Source: Streptomyces diastatochromogenes | GTDB lineage: Bacteria; Actinomycetota; Actinomycetes; Streptomycetales; Streptomycetaceae | Assembly (NCBI GenBank): GCA_026913215.1 | Contig: JAPTYK010000001.1 | Coordinates: 3,906,001-3,970,000 of the forward strand | DNA length: 64,000 bases | Reading direction: 5' to 3' | Shown: piece after piece, positions 18,778 through 28,016 of the stretch | Layout: each line of letters begins with the position of its first letter | Numbering within the stretch: the stretch's first letter is position 1 | The notes under the pieces: generated by a model | Seen by the model: the letters and a program-made list of their open reading frames with translations, nothing else | Database searches by the model: none | Told to the model about the DNA's origin: nothing | Translations under genes and position numbers: made by a program

Positions 18778-19636
18778 GAACGAAGGGCTGCTGACGCGGC
18801 TCGGCATCCCCGGGCTCGTCGACGTCCACACGCACTTCATGCCGCAGAACGTCCTCGACAAGGTCTGGGCGTACTTCGACGCCGTCGGGCCCCTGACCGG
18901 CGTGGAGTGGCCCATCACCTACCGCGAGGAGGAGGAGCGCCGGCTCGCCCTCCTGCGCGGGTTCGGCGCGGTCGCCTTCACCGCGATGCTCTACCCGCAC
19001 AAGCCCGGCATGGCCGCCTGGCTGAACTCCTGGGCCGCCGACTTCGCCGCCCGTACGCCCGACTGCCTGCACACCGCGACCCTCTTCCCCGAGCCGGGCG
19101 TCGACGCGTACGTCCACCAGGCGCTCGACGCGGGCGCCCGGGTCTTCAAGGTGCACCTCCAGGTCGGCGACTTCGATCCGAACGACAGCGCGCTCGACGC
19201 CGTCTGGGGCACCCTGGCCGACAGCGCCACCCCGTCGTCGTGCACTGCGGCTCCGGGCCCAGCCCGGGAACTTCACGGGCCCCGGGCCCATGGCGCGGCT
19301 GCTCGCCCGCCACCCCCGGCTGCGGGTGATCGTCGCCCACATGGGGATGCCCGAGTACGCCGACTTCCTCGACCTGGCCCAGCGCCACGAGGGCGTCCAC
19401 CTCGACACCACCATGGCCTTCACCGACTTCAGCGAGCGGATGGCGCCCTTCCCCAGGGCGAGCGCAAGCGGCTCCTGGACCTCGGCGACCGGATCCTCCT
19501 CGGCTCGGACTTCCCCAACATCCCGTATCCGTACGCCCATCAGCTCCACGCCCTCGAACGGCTCGGGCTCGGGGACGACTGGCTCCGGCGGGTCCTGTAC
19601 GAGAACGGAGCCGCGATGTTTCACGTGAAACCGTGA
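18764..19636 (+). CDS. Metal-dependent amidohydrolase, three frameshifts
   Basis: TIM-barrel amidohydrolase of about 291 residues. Metal ligands visible: VDVHTHFM (HxH) at about residue 20, VVHCGSGP, VIVAHMGMPEY, and GSDFPNIPY near the C terminus. Frame breaks at about 19232 (CCCC for CCCCC), 19270 (GGG for GGGG) and 19455 (CCCC for CCCCC) are all single-base contractions; correcting them yields TPVVVHCGSGPSPGNFTGPGPMARLL and FPQGERKRLLDLGDRI. The TTG start at 18764 is the only candidate and overlaps the ABM gene. The last codons (MFHVKP) are written over a parS site. Confidence 0.85.
   Translation: MSASENEGLLTRLGIPGLVDVHTHFMPQNVLDKVWAYFDAVGPLTGVEWPITYREEEERRLALLRGFGAVAFTAMLYPHKPGMAAWLNSWAADFAARTPDCLHTATLFPEPGVDAYVHQALDAGARVFKVHLQVGDFDPNDSALDAVWGTLADSATPSSCTAAPGPARELHGPRAHGAAARPPPPAAGDRRPHGDARVRRLPRPGPAPRGRPPRHHHGLHRLQRADGALPQGERKRLLDLGDRILLGSDFPNIPYPYAHQLHALERLGLGDDWLRRVLYENGAAMFHVKP
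19618..19631. promoter_or_regulatory. parS site 1 (ParB binding)
   Basis: GTTTCACGTGAAAC, the perfect 14-base Streptomyces parS palindrome, inside the last codons of the amidohydrolase gene. Confidence 0.92.
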
Positions 19637-19644
19637 GCTGCGTC

Positions 19645-19658
19645 GTTTCACGTGAAAC
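19645..19658. promoter_or_regulatory. parS site 2 (ParB binding)
   Basis: Second perfect GTTTCACGTGAAAC, 27 bases from the first, in the intergenic gap. Two full sites this close would form a strong ParB nucleation point near the origin. Confidence 0.92.
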
Positions 19659-19759
19659 GGTGAGCTCCTGAGACCCCGGCCGAGGTCCCGGTCCCTTTCT
19701 CAGCCAATTCACAGGAAAGGGAAAGGGGCCTCTCAGCGGCGCCCGCCAGCGTGGGTGCC

Positions 19760-20503
19760 ATGACCGTCACCACACGCCGCACCGGCACCCGCGCCGACAT
19801 GCTCCGCGCCGACGGAACCGCCGTCCGGGTCCTCGTCGTCGACGACGAGGCCTCGCTCGCCGAACTGCTCTCCATGGCCCTGCGCTACGAGGGCTGGCAG
19901 GTCCGCAGCGCCGGGGACGGGGCCGCCGCGCTCCGCTCCGCGCGCGAGTTCCGGCCCGACGCCGTCATCCTGGACGTCATGCTGCCGGACGCCGACGGGC
20001 TGAGCCTGCTCGGCGCGCTCCGCAGCGAACTGCCCGACGTGCCCGTGCTGTTCCTGACGGCGAAGGACGCCGTCGAGGACCGCATCGCCGGGCTCACCGC
20101 CGGCGGCGACGACTACGTCACCAAGCCCTTCAGCCTGGAGGAGGTCGTCGCCCGGCTGCGCGGCCTCATCCGCAGGTCCGGGGCCGCGCAGACCCGCAGC
20201 GAGTCCCTGCTCGCCGTGGGGGACCTGACCCTCGACGAGGACAGCCACGAGGTCACCCGGGGCGGTGTCTCCATCCACCTCACCGCGACCGAGTTCGAGC
20301 TGCTGCGCTACCTCATGCGCAACCCGCGCCGGGTGCTCAGCAAGGCGCAGATCCTCGACCGGGTCTGGTCGTACGACTTCGGCGGCCAGGCCAACGTCGT
20401 CGAGCTCTACATCTCCTACCTGCGCCGGAAGATCGACGCCGGCCGCTCGCCGATGATCCACACCCGGCGCGGGGCGGGCTATCTGATCAAGCCCGGGGAG
20501 TAG
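19760..20503 (+). CDS. OmpR-family response regulator
   Basis: A 247-residue regulator. Receiver at about residues 23-140: acidic pocket VVDDEAS, phospho-Asp in VILDVMLPDADG, Thr in LFLTAKD, Lys in YVTKPFSL. OmpR/PhoB winged helix at about 155-245 (LTLDEDSHEVTRGGVSIHLTATEFELLRYLMRNPRRVLSKAQILDRVW...GAGYLIKPGE). First gene of a four-gene unit with a sensor kinase and two glycosyltransferases. ATG at 19760 chosen over 19751. Intact. Confidence 0.95.
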   Translation: MTVTTRRTGTRADMLRADGTAVRVLVVDDEASLAELLSMALRYEGWQVRSAGDGAAALRSAREFRPDAVILDVMLPDADGLSLLGALRSELPDVPVLFLTAKDAVEDRIAGLTAGGDDYVTKPFSLEEVVARLRGLIRRSGAAQTRSESLLAVGDLTLDEDSHEVTRGGVSIHLTATEFELLRYLMRNPRRVLSKAQILDRVWSYDFGGQANVVELYISYLRRKIDAGRSPMIHTRRGAGYLIKPGE

Positions 20504-20508
20504 TCCCC

Positions 20509-22036
20509 GTGCGCGGACGACGCGGGCGGCCGTGGTCGCTGCGGACACGGCTCGTCGTCTCGGCGGTCGCGCTGATCGCGGTCGTCGCGACCGTGATCGG
20601 CACGGTGACGACGATCGCGTTCCGCTCGTACCTGTACGACCAGGCCGACGAGCAGCTCCGGGCCGTCGCGCACCGGGCCGCCGGGCCGCCGGTGGCACTG
20701 CCCTGCCCGATCCGGTGCGGGCCCGGGACCCGCTCGCCTTCGTCATCGGGCCGGGGACCCCGAACGGCACGCTGGGGCGGTCCTCACGGACGACGGCGTC
20801 TCCTCCGCCGGATACCAGGCGGCGGTCGAGGAGGACGGCGCGTACGGCACGAGGTTCCGGCTCAAGGGGCTCGACGCGGCCCAGCTGGCCGCGCTCGCCG
20901 CCGTCCCCGCGACGACCGGCCGCACACCGTCGACCTGCCCGGCGGGCCCGGCACATACCGGGTCGCGTACGCCACCGGGGCCAACGGCGCCTTCCTCGTC
21001 GGCCTCCCCCTCGCCGAGGTCGAGGACGCCCTCTCCACCCTCGTCCTCGTCGAGCTGAGCGTCACCGCCGCCGGGCTCGTCGCCGCCTCGCTCGCCGGGA
21101 CCGTGCTCGTCCGGATCGCCCTCCGCCCGCTGCGCCGCGTCGCCATCACCGCCCGCCAGGTCGCCCGTCTCCCGCTGCACAGCGGGAGGTGGCGCTCCAT
21201 CAGCGCGTCCCGGAGGCCGAGGCCGACCCGCGCACCGAGGTCGGCCAGGTCGGCGCCGCCCTCAACCGGATGCTCGACCACGTCCACTCGGCCCTCCACG
21301 CCCGCCAGCAGAGCGAGACCCGGGTACGGCAGTTCGTCGCGGACGCCAGCCACGAACTGCGCACCCCGCTCGCCTCGATCCGGGGCTACGCCGAACTCAC
21401 CCGGCGCGGCCACGAGGAGTGCGGCCCCGACACCCGGCACGCCCTCGGCCGGATCGAGTCCGAGGCGACCCGGATGACGGGCCTGGTCGAGGACCTCCTG
21501 CTGCTCGCCCGGCTCGACGCCGGCCGGCCCCTCTCGTACGGGACGACCGACCTCGTCCCGCTCGTCGTGGACGCCGTCAGCGACGCCCGCGCCGCCGGGC
21601 CCGGCCACCACTGGCGCCTCGAACTGCCCACGGACACCGCGCTCGTCCGGGCCGACGACGCCCGGATCCAGCAGGTCCTGGTCAACCTCCTCGCCAACGC
21701 CCGTACGCACACCCCGCCCGGCACCAAGGTCACCGCCCGCGTCCGCACGGAGCCCGCGTCGGTGTGCGTCGACATCGAGGACGACGGGCCCGGCATCCCG
21801 CCCGAGCTGCTCCCCGCCGTCTTCGAACGCTTCGCGCGCGGCGACGCCTCCCGCTCCCGGCACGCCGGATCCACCGGCCTCGGCCTCGCCATCGTCCGCG
21901 CGGTCGTCCTCGCCCACGGCGGGGACGTCGGGGTCGAGAGCGCCCCGGACGGACCGTCTTCACCGTCCGGCTCCCCGGGAACCAGGCCGGGAAGCAGGAC
22001 TCACAGGCAGGGCACAGGCTGATCACACAGCCGTGA
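20509..22036 (+). CDS. Membrane sensor histidine kinase, five frameshifts
   Basis: Cognate kinase, about 510 residues after correction. First membrane helix RLVVSAVALIAVVATVIGTVTTIAF, an extracytoplasmic sensor region (about 45-165), second helix LVELSVTAAGLVAASLAGTVLV, HAMP, DHp with DASHELRTPLASIRGY, and a CA domain with N box QVLVNLLANARTHT, DDGPGIP and STGLGLAIV. The frame steps 1-0-2-1-0-2 at about 20695, 20776, 20925, 21185 and 21950, exactly the series produced by five single-base losses; at 20776 a four-G run should be five. GTG at 20509 overlaps the ribosome site in the regulator's tail. Confidence 0.88.
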
Positions 22037-22062
22037 CAGCGGGCCCCGGGAGGGTCCCTGTC

Positions 22063-23337
22063 ATGCGAACCCACACCATCGGGGAAGACACCACGGGGGA
22101 AGCCCTCCCCGCCCGGGAGCACCTGCCGGTGAGCGCCGCCGGGCGGCCCGTCCTGGACGTGGTCGTCCCCGTCTACAACGAGGAGAAGGACCTGGAGCCG
22201 TGCGTCCGCCGGCTCCACGAGCACCTCCTGCGGACCTTCCCGTACGGCTTCCGCATCACCGTCGCCGACAACGCCTCCACCGACACGACCCCCGAGGTCG
22301 CCGCCGCCCTCGCCGCCGAGGTGCCCGAGGTGCGCTCCGTACGCCTCGAAGAGAAGGGCCGGGGCCGGGCGCTGCGGACCGTGTGGTCGGCCTCGGACGC
22401 GCCCGTCCTCGCCTACATGGACGTGGACCTGTCCACCGACCTCAACGCGCTGCTGCCGCTGGTCGCGCCGCTCATCTCCGGCCACTCCGACCTCGCGATC
22501 GGCTCCCGGCTCACCCGCTCCTCGCGGGTCGTGCGGGGGCCGAAGCGGGAGTTCGTCTCGCGCGCCTACAACCTGATCCTGCGTTCCTCGCTGGCCGCCC
22601 GGTTCTCCGACGCGCAGTGCGGCTTCAAGGCCATACGGAGGGAGGTCGCCGAGCGGCTCCTGCCGATGGTGGAGGACACCGGCTGGTTCTTCGACACCGA
22701 GATGCTGGTCCTCGCCGAGCGGGCCGGTCTGCGCATCCACGAGGTGCCGGTCGACTGGGTCGACGACCCCGACTCGACCGTCCACATCGTGCGGACCGCC
22801 ACCGACGACCTGAAGGGCGTGTGGCGGGTGGGGCGGGCCCTGGCGACCGGTTCGCTGCCGCTCGACCGGCTCGTCCGGCCCTTCGGCGACGACCCCCGGG
22901 ACCGCGAGCTGAACGGCGTGCCCGGCGGACTCGCCCGCCAGCTGGTCGGCTTCTGCGTGGTCGGGGTCCTGTCCACGCTCTGCTACCTGGCGCTGTACTC
23001 GGCCTTCCGCCTCGGCACCGGCCCGCAGCTCGCCAACGCCGCCGCCCTCCTCGTCTCCGCCGTCGCCAACACGGCGGCCAACCGGCGCCTCACCTTCGGC
23101 GTCCGGGGCCGGGACCGGGCCGTCCGCCACCAGGCGCAGGGGCTCGTGGTCTTCGCCATCGGCCTCGCCCTGACCAGCGGTTCGCTCGCCGCCCTCGGCG
23201 CGGCGAGCGGCGATCCGGCGCACTCCACGGAACTCGCCGTCCTGATCGTCGCCAACCTCGCCGCGACCGTCCTGCGCTTCCTCCTCTTCCGCCTCTGGGT
23301 CTTCCCGGACCGTGCCCCAGCAAGGAACGAACGATGA
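22063..23337 (+). CDS. Family-2 glycosyltransferase fused to a GtrA membrane domain
   Basis: A 424-residue fusion. N-terminal GT2 (dolichol-phosphate-mannose/DPM-like) domain: VVVPVYNEEKDLEPCVRRLH, AYMDVDLSTDL (DXD-type metal motif) and SDAQCGFKAIRREVAERLLP. From about residue 290, a GtrA domain with four helices (FCVVGVLSTLCYLALYSAF, ANAAALLVSAVANTAANRRLTF, and two more). It would make polyprenyl-phosphate-linked sugar and help move it across the membrane for the GT39 enzyme that follows with ATGA overlap. Intact. Confidence 0.93.
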   Translation: MRTHTIGEDTTGEALPAREHLPVSAAGRPVLDVVVPVYNEEKDLEPCVRRLHEHLLRTFPYGFRITVADNASTDTTPEVAAALAAEVPEVRSVRLEEKGRGRALRTVWSASDAPVLAYMDVDLSTDLNALLPLVAPLISGHSDLAIGSRLTRSSRVVRGPKREFVSRAYNLILRSSLAARFSDAQCGFKAIRREVAERLLPMVEDTGWFFDTEMLVLAERAGLRIHEVPVDWVDDPDSTVHIVRTATDDLKGVWRVGRALATGSLPLDRLVRPFGDDPRDRELNGVPGGLARQLVGFCVVGVLSTLCYLALYSAFRLGTGPQLANAAALLVSAVANTAANRRLTFGVRGRDRAVRHQAQGLVVFAIGLALTSGSLAALGAASGDPAHSTELAVLIVANLAATVLRFLLFRLWVFPDRAPARNER

Positions 23338-25511
23338 CCACCCCGCCCACCACCGTCCCCACGGCACCCCCGCCGGCCGGCCCGCCCGGCTGTGGCGCGG
23401 GCGCGCCGAGGACGCCCCTGGGTCCGGCCCGCCCTCCTCGGCCTGCTCGCCGCCACCGCGCTGCTCTACCTGTGGAACCTGAGCGCCTCCGGATACGCCA
23501 ACTCCTTCTACTCCGCCGCCGTCCAGGCGGGCGGCGAGAGCTGGAAGGCCTTCTTCTTCGGCTCCCTCGACGCGGGCAACGCCATCACCGTCGACAAGCC
23601 GCCGGCCGCGCTCTGGCCGATGGCCCTCTCCGTCCGCCTCTTCGGGCTCGGCTCCTGGCAGATCCTCGTGCCCGAGGTGCTCATGGGCGTGGGCACGGTC
23701 GCCGTGCTGTACGCGGCCGTCCGGCGCCGGTTCGGCGCGGGCGCGGGCCTGCTCGCGGGCGCGGTCCTCGCGCTGACGCCGGTCGCCGCGCTGATGTTCC
23801 GCTTCAACAACCCGGACGCGCTGCTCGCGCTGCTCATGACGGTCGCGGTGTACTGCGTGCTGCGCGCCCTGGAGCGGGACCGGGGCGCCCTGAAGTGGCT
23901 GGTGTGGGCGGGGCGGCCTTCGGTCTCGCCTTCCTCGCGAAGACCCTCCAGGCCTTCCTGATCCTGCCGCCGCTCGCCCTCGTGTACGGGGTGTGCGCGC
24001 CGGGCGGCCTCGCGCGGCGGCTCGGCCGGCTCGCGCTCGGCGGGCTCGCGGCGCTCGTCTCGGCGGGCTGGTGGGTGGCCGTGGTCGAGCTGTGGCCGGC
24101 GTCCTCCCGTCCGTACGTCGGAGGCTCGCAGAACAACAGCTTCCTGGAGCTGACCTTCGGCTACAACGGCCTCGGCCGCATCAACGGCAACGAGGTCGGG
24201 AGCGTCGGCGGAGGCGGCCGGGGCGGTCCTGGCCGGATGGCCGTGGACCTGCCGGCCGGCATGGAGCTGCCCGCGCGCGGCGGGGCGGCGGCTGGGGCGA
24301 GACCGGCCTCGGCCGGATGTTCAACGACGCCGTGGGCGGCCAGATCTCCTGGCTGCTGCCGGCCGCGCTGATCCTGCTCGTCGCCGGACTCGTCGTCACC
24401 TGGCGGGCTCCCCGCACGGACACGGCCCGTTCCGCGTTCCTGGTGTGGGGCGGCGCGCTGCTCATGACGCTGGCCGTGTTCAGCTTCATGGCCGGCATCT
24501 TCCACGAGTACTACACGGTGGCCCTGGCCCCGTACCTCGCGGCCCTGATCGGCATGGGCGCCGCCGTGCTGTGGGAGGAGCGGACGCGCTTCCCCGCCTC
24601 GGCCGCGCTCGCGCTCGCCGTGGCGGTGACGGCCTGGTGGGGCTGGACCCTGCTCGGCCGCACACCGGACTGGCTCCCGTGGCTGCGCTGGACGGTCCTG
24701 GCGGCGGGCCTGGCCGCCGCGCTCGGACTCCTCCTCGCGGGCCGCGTCGACCGGCGCCTCGGCCTCGCCGTGGCGGGCCTCGGCCTGACCGCGAGCCTCG
24801 CGGGCCCCTTCGCGTACACCCTGGCGACGGTGAACTCCGGCCACCAGGGCTCGATCGTGACGGCGGGCCCGGCGGGGGCGGCAGGAGGCCGGGGCCGATG
24901 AACGGCAGGCTGTTCTTCGCGGGTGAGATGCCGGGCGGTCAGATGCCGGGCGGACAACAGCCGGGCGGACAACAGCCGGGCGGCCAGGGTGGACAGGGCG
25001 GCCAGATGCCCGGCGGCCAGGGCGGCCAGCTGCCGGGTGGTCAGATGCCCGGCGGCCAGCCGCCCGGCGCCCAGCCTCCCGGCGGTCAGATGCCCGGCGG
25101 CATGACCCTCCCCAGGGGTGGAACCGGGGCCGGGGCGAGGGACCCGGAGGCGGTGGCATGGGCGGTCTCCTCAACGGCGCCAGTGTCAGCGCGAAGGCGA
25201 AGGCCGCCCTCCTCGCCGACGCCGACGCGTACACCTGGGTCGCGGCCACGGTCGGCGCGCAGAACGCCGCCAGCTACCAGCTCGCCACGGAGAAGCCGGT
25301 CATGGCGATCGGCGGCTTCAACGGCAGCGACCCGGCGCCGACGCTCGCGCAGTTCAAGCAGTACGTCGCCGAAGGGAAGATCCACTACTTCATCGAGGCC
25401 GGCGGAGGCTTCGGCGGCGGCAACTCGGCCCTCTCCACCTGGGTCGCGGCGACCTTCGAGAAGGTCACCGTCGACGGCGCCACCTTCTACGACCTGACCG
25501 CGCGGAAGTAA
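23334..25511 (+). CDS. GT39-type membrane glycosyltransferase with PGGQ-repeat loop, five frame breaks
   Basis: About 725 residues read across breaks near 23390, 23918, 24260, 24895 and 25140. ArnT/PMT-like: many membrane helices, the catalytic loop SFYSAAVQAGGESWKAFFFGSLDAGNAITVDKPP, FRFNNPDALLALLM, and PYVGGSQNNSFLELTFGYNGLGR. An external Gly-Gln-Pro-Met repeat (24925-25110) then leads to a C-terminal periplasmic-side domain (NGASVSAKAKAALLADADAYTW...PVMAIGGFNGSDPAPTLAQF). Uses lipid-linked sugar, presumably from the GT2-GtrA partner, to glycosylate a surface acceptor. The step from frame 0 to 1 at the N terminus requires two losses. Confidence 0.85.
24925..25110 (+). repeat. In-frame Pro-Gly-Gly-Gln minisatellite in the GT39 gene
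   Basis: About twelve short units coding for GGQMP, GGQQP and GGQG, a flexible external loop typical of this subfamily. Confidence 0.85.
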
Positions 25512-25532
25512 ATCGCTATACAGCGTAGAGAG

Positions 25533-25577
25533 CTCCTTTACGGTGTACGAGCCTTGGCCTCGTACACCGTAAAGGAG
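25533..25577. promoter_or_regulatory. 19-base inverted repeat covering the MFS ribosome-binding site
   Basis: Perfect arms CTCCTTTACGGTGTACGAG (25533-25551) and complement (25559-25577), seven-base centre. The right arm contains AAAGGAG, the ribosome site for GTG 25584. It can be an operator for the TetR regulator at 27151, and in RNA would hide the ribosome site in a stem. A weaker dyad (CTATAC-AGC-GTAGAG) lies just upstream. Confidence 0.75.
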
Positions 25578-25583
25578 TGTCCC

Positions 25584-27115
25584 GTGACCGCCCCCGCCCG
25601 CCATCCACAGCGCTGGCTGATCCTCGGCGTCATCTGTCTCGCCCAGCTCACCGTGCTGCTCGACAACACCGTCCTCAGCGTCGCGATCCCTCGCTGACCT
25701 CCGAACTCCACGCCTCCACCACCGACATCCAGTGGATGATCAACGCGTACTCGCTCGTCCAGTCCGGCCTGCTGCTCACCGCCGGGAACGCCGCCGACCG
25801 CTACGGCCGCAAGAAGCTGCTCGCCGTCGGCCTCGCGCTCTTCGGCCTCGGCTCGCTCGCCGCGGGACTCGCCGGCTCCACCGGGCAGCTGATCGCCGCC
25901 CGCGCGGGCATGGGCGTCGGCGGCGCGCTCCTGATGACGACCACCCTCGCCGTCGTGATGCAGATCTTCGACGACGCGGAGCGGGTCAAGGCGATCGCGC
26001 TCTGGTCCACGGTCGCCTCGCTCGGCTTCGCCGGCGGCCCGCTGATCGGCGGAGTGATCCTGAACCACTTCTGGTGGGGAATGATCTTCCTGATCAACAT
26101 CCCGGTCGCGGTCCTCGCCCTCGTCGCCGTCCTCAAGCTCGTCCCCGAGTCGAAGGCTGTTTCTTTCCAGGGGACAACCCCCGGACCCCCGGCCCACGGC
26201 GAGCGCCCCGACCTGCTCGGCGCGCTGCTCTCCACCCTCGGCATGACCGCCGCCGTGTACGCGATCATCAGCGGCCCCGCGCACGGCTGGCTCTCCGCGC
26301 AGGTCCTGGTCCCGGCTGCGGTCGGTGTCGTCGCCCTCGGCGCCTTCGCGCGCTGGGAGCTGCACACCCCGTACCCGATGCTCGACATGCACTTCTTCCG
26401 GAACCAGAAGTTCATCGGCGCCATCGGCGGCTCGATCCTGGTCGTCTTCGGCATGGGCGGCTCGCTCTTCCTGCTCACCCAGCACCTGCAGTTCGTCCTC
26501 GGCTACGAGCCGCTCGAAGCCGGTCTGCGGATGGCGCCGCTCGCGCTGACGATCGTCGGCCTCAACCTGACCGGCGTCGGCCCGCGGATCGTCGTGAGGC
26601 TCGGCACCCCGCCCACCGTCGTCCTCGGCATGACGCTGGTCGCCGCCGGTCTCGGCTCGATCGCGCTGCTCGGCGGCGGCACGGACGGCAGCTACTGGGG
26701 GATGCTGCTCGGCCTGGTCCTGATGGGCGTCGGCATCGCCGTCTCCTCCCCGGCCATGGCCAACGCGGTGATGAGCGCGATCCCGCCGGAGAAGGCGGGC
26801 GTGGGCGCCGGGATCAACGGCACCCTGGCCGAGTTCGGCAACGGCCTGGGCGTCGCCGTCCTCGGCGCCGTCCTCAACGCCCGCTTCGCCGCCCTCGTCG
26901 CCGTCACCGCGAGCTCCCTGCCCGCCGCCCTCGCGGCGGCCGGGAACGACACCGAGCGGGCGCAGATCTCGGACGCCTTCGCCTCCGGCCTCCAGACCAG
27001 CCAGCTGGTCGGCGCCGTCGCCGTCCTCGCCGGCGGTCTCCTCGCGGCGGCCCTGCTCAAGCGGGCCGAACGGGCCGAGCGGGCCGCGAACCCCGAGCAG
27101 CCGGTCGCTGCCTAG
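25584..27115 (+). CDS. MFS multidrug exporter, DHA2 (14-helix) family, one-base frameshift
   Basis: About 511 residues: EmrB/QacA-type drug:proton antiporter. Motif A is GNAADRYGRKKLLAVG, motif C region LWSTVASLGFAGGPLIGG. The frame breaks at about 25690, where ATCCCTCG lacks one C; corrected, it reads VLSVAIPSLTSELHASTTDIQWMINAYSL. A short foreign-looking piece, AVSFQGTTPGPPAHG, sits in the central cytoplasmic loop (about 26157-26200). GTG 25584 is seven bases after AAAGGAG. Followed 36 bases later by its likely TetR repressor. Confidence 0.92.
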
Positions 27116-27150
27116 CATGGTGACGAACCGCTGACAGACGGAGGAACGCG

Positions 27151-27927
27151 ATGGTCAAGGCAGCCGACCGGGCCAAGGACCCGGCGCGTTCCAGCGTCTG
27201 GCTGGAGCAGCGGGCCGCCCGCAGCGGGGGCGGCCCGGCGGGGCTCGACCGGGACCGGATCGTCGCCGCCGCGGTCCGGATGCTCGACGAGGAGGGCCTC
27301 ACCAAGCTGTCCATGCGCAAGCTGGCGACGGAGCTGGGCGTCACCGCCATGTCCCTCTACTGGTACGTGGACACCAAGGACGACATCCTCGAGTACGCGA
27401 TGGACGAGGTGTACGGGGAGATCGACCTCGCGGCGGTCGACGCCGCCGGGGACTGGCGGGACCGCATCCGGCTGCTCGCCCAGGACTACCGGCGGATGCT
27501 GGTCCGCCACCCGTGGATGTCGCCGAGCTCCGGCCAGTACCTGAACATCGGCCCGAACGCGCTCGCCGTCGGCCAGGAGATCCACGCGGCGGTCGCCGCG
27601 ACCGGCCTCCCGCTCGACCGGCGGCCGAGCGCGATGTCGGCGGTCTTCCAGTTCGTGTACGGCTACGGGACGGTCGAGTCCCAGTTCGGCCGGCGCGCGG
27701 CGGAGGCCGGCAGGACGCAGGACGAGTTCTACGTGGACGCGGTGCGGAGCTTCCGCGACAACCCGGAGTTCATGGACCAGGTCGAGGGCCTCCGGGAGAT
27801 CCTCGACGAGCGGACCTCGCACGAGGACCTCGGCGTCATCTGGGACCGCGACTTCGACTACGCCCTGGACGTCCTGATCGCCGGCATCGAGGTCATGGTC
27901 GCCCGCGAAGGAGCGGCGGAGAAATGA
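27151..27927 (+). CDS. TetR-family repressor of the adjacent exporter
   Basis: A 258-residue TetR/TetR_C-type regulator. The HTH is at about residues 30-75 (IVAAAVRMLDEEGLTKLSMRKLATELGVTAMSLYWYVDTKDDIL), and the C-terminal ligand domain resembles TetR proper (YRRMLVRHPWM...MSAVFQFVYGYGTVESQF). GGAGG lies six bases before ATG 27151. Co-directional with and just after the MFS gene; the large palindrome at 25533 is the obvious operator. Intact. Confidence 0.92.
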   Translation: MVKAADRAKDPARSSVWLEQRAARSGGGPAGLDRDRIVAAAVRMLDEEGLTKLSMRKLATELGVTAMSLYWYVDTKDDILEYAMDEVYGEIDLAAVDAAGDWRDRIRLLAQDYRRMLVRHPWMSPSSGQYLNIGPNALAVGQEIHAAVAATGLPLDRRPSAMSAVFQFVYGYGTVESQFGRRAAEAGRTQDEFYVDAVRSFRDNPEFMDQVEGLREILDERTSHEDLGVIWDRDFDYALDVLIAGIEVMVAREGAAEK

Positions 27928-28016
27928 CGGAGCGGCGGGCCGTCCCCTGCCCGCCGCTCCGTACCGGACCCGGCCGCGCCTCCGCTCGAAGCGCGCCCGG
28001 GAGCTCTGTCGACCGC

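Noticed and set aside
20509..25511. Reading the sensor kinase and GT39 genes as multiple pseudogenes
   Set aside because: Every break is a single-base step in the same direction and the conserved motifs continue across it, which fits sequencing error better than decay.
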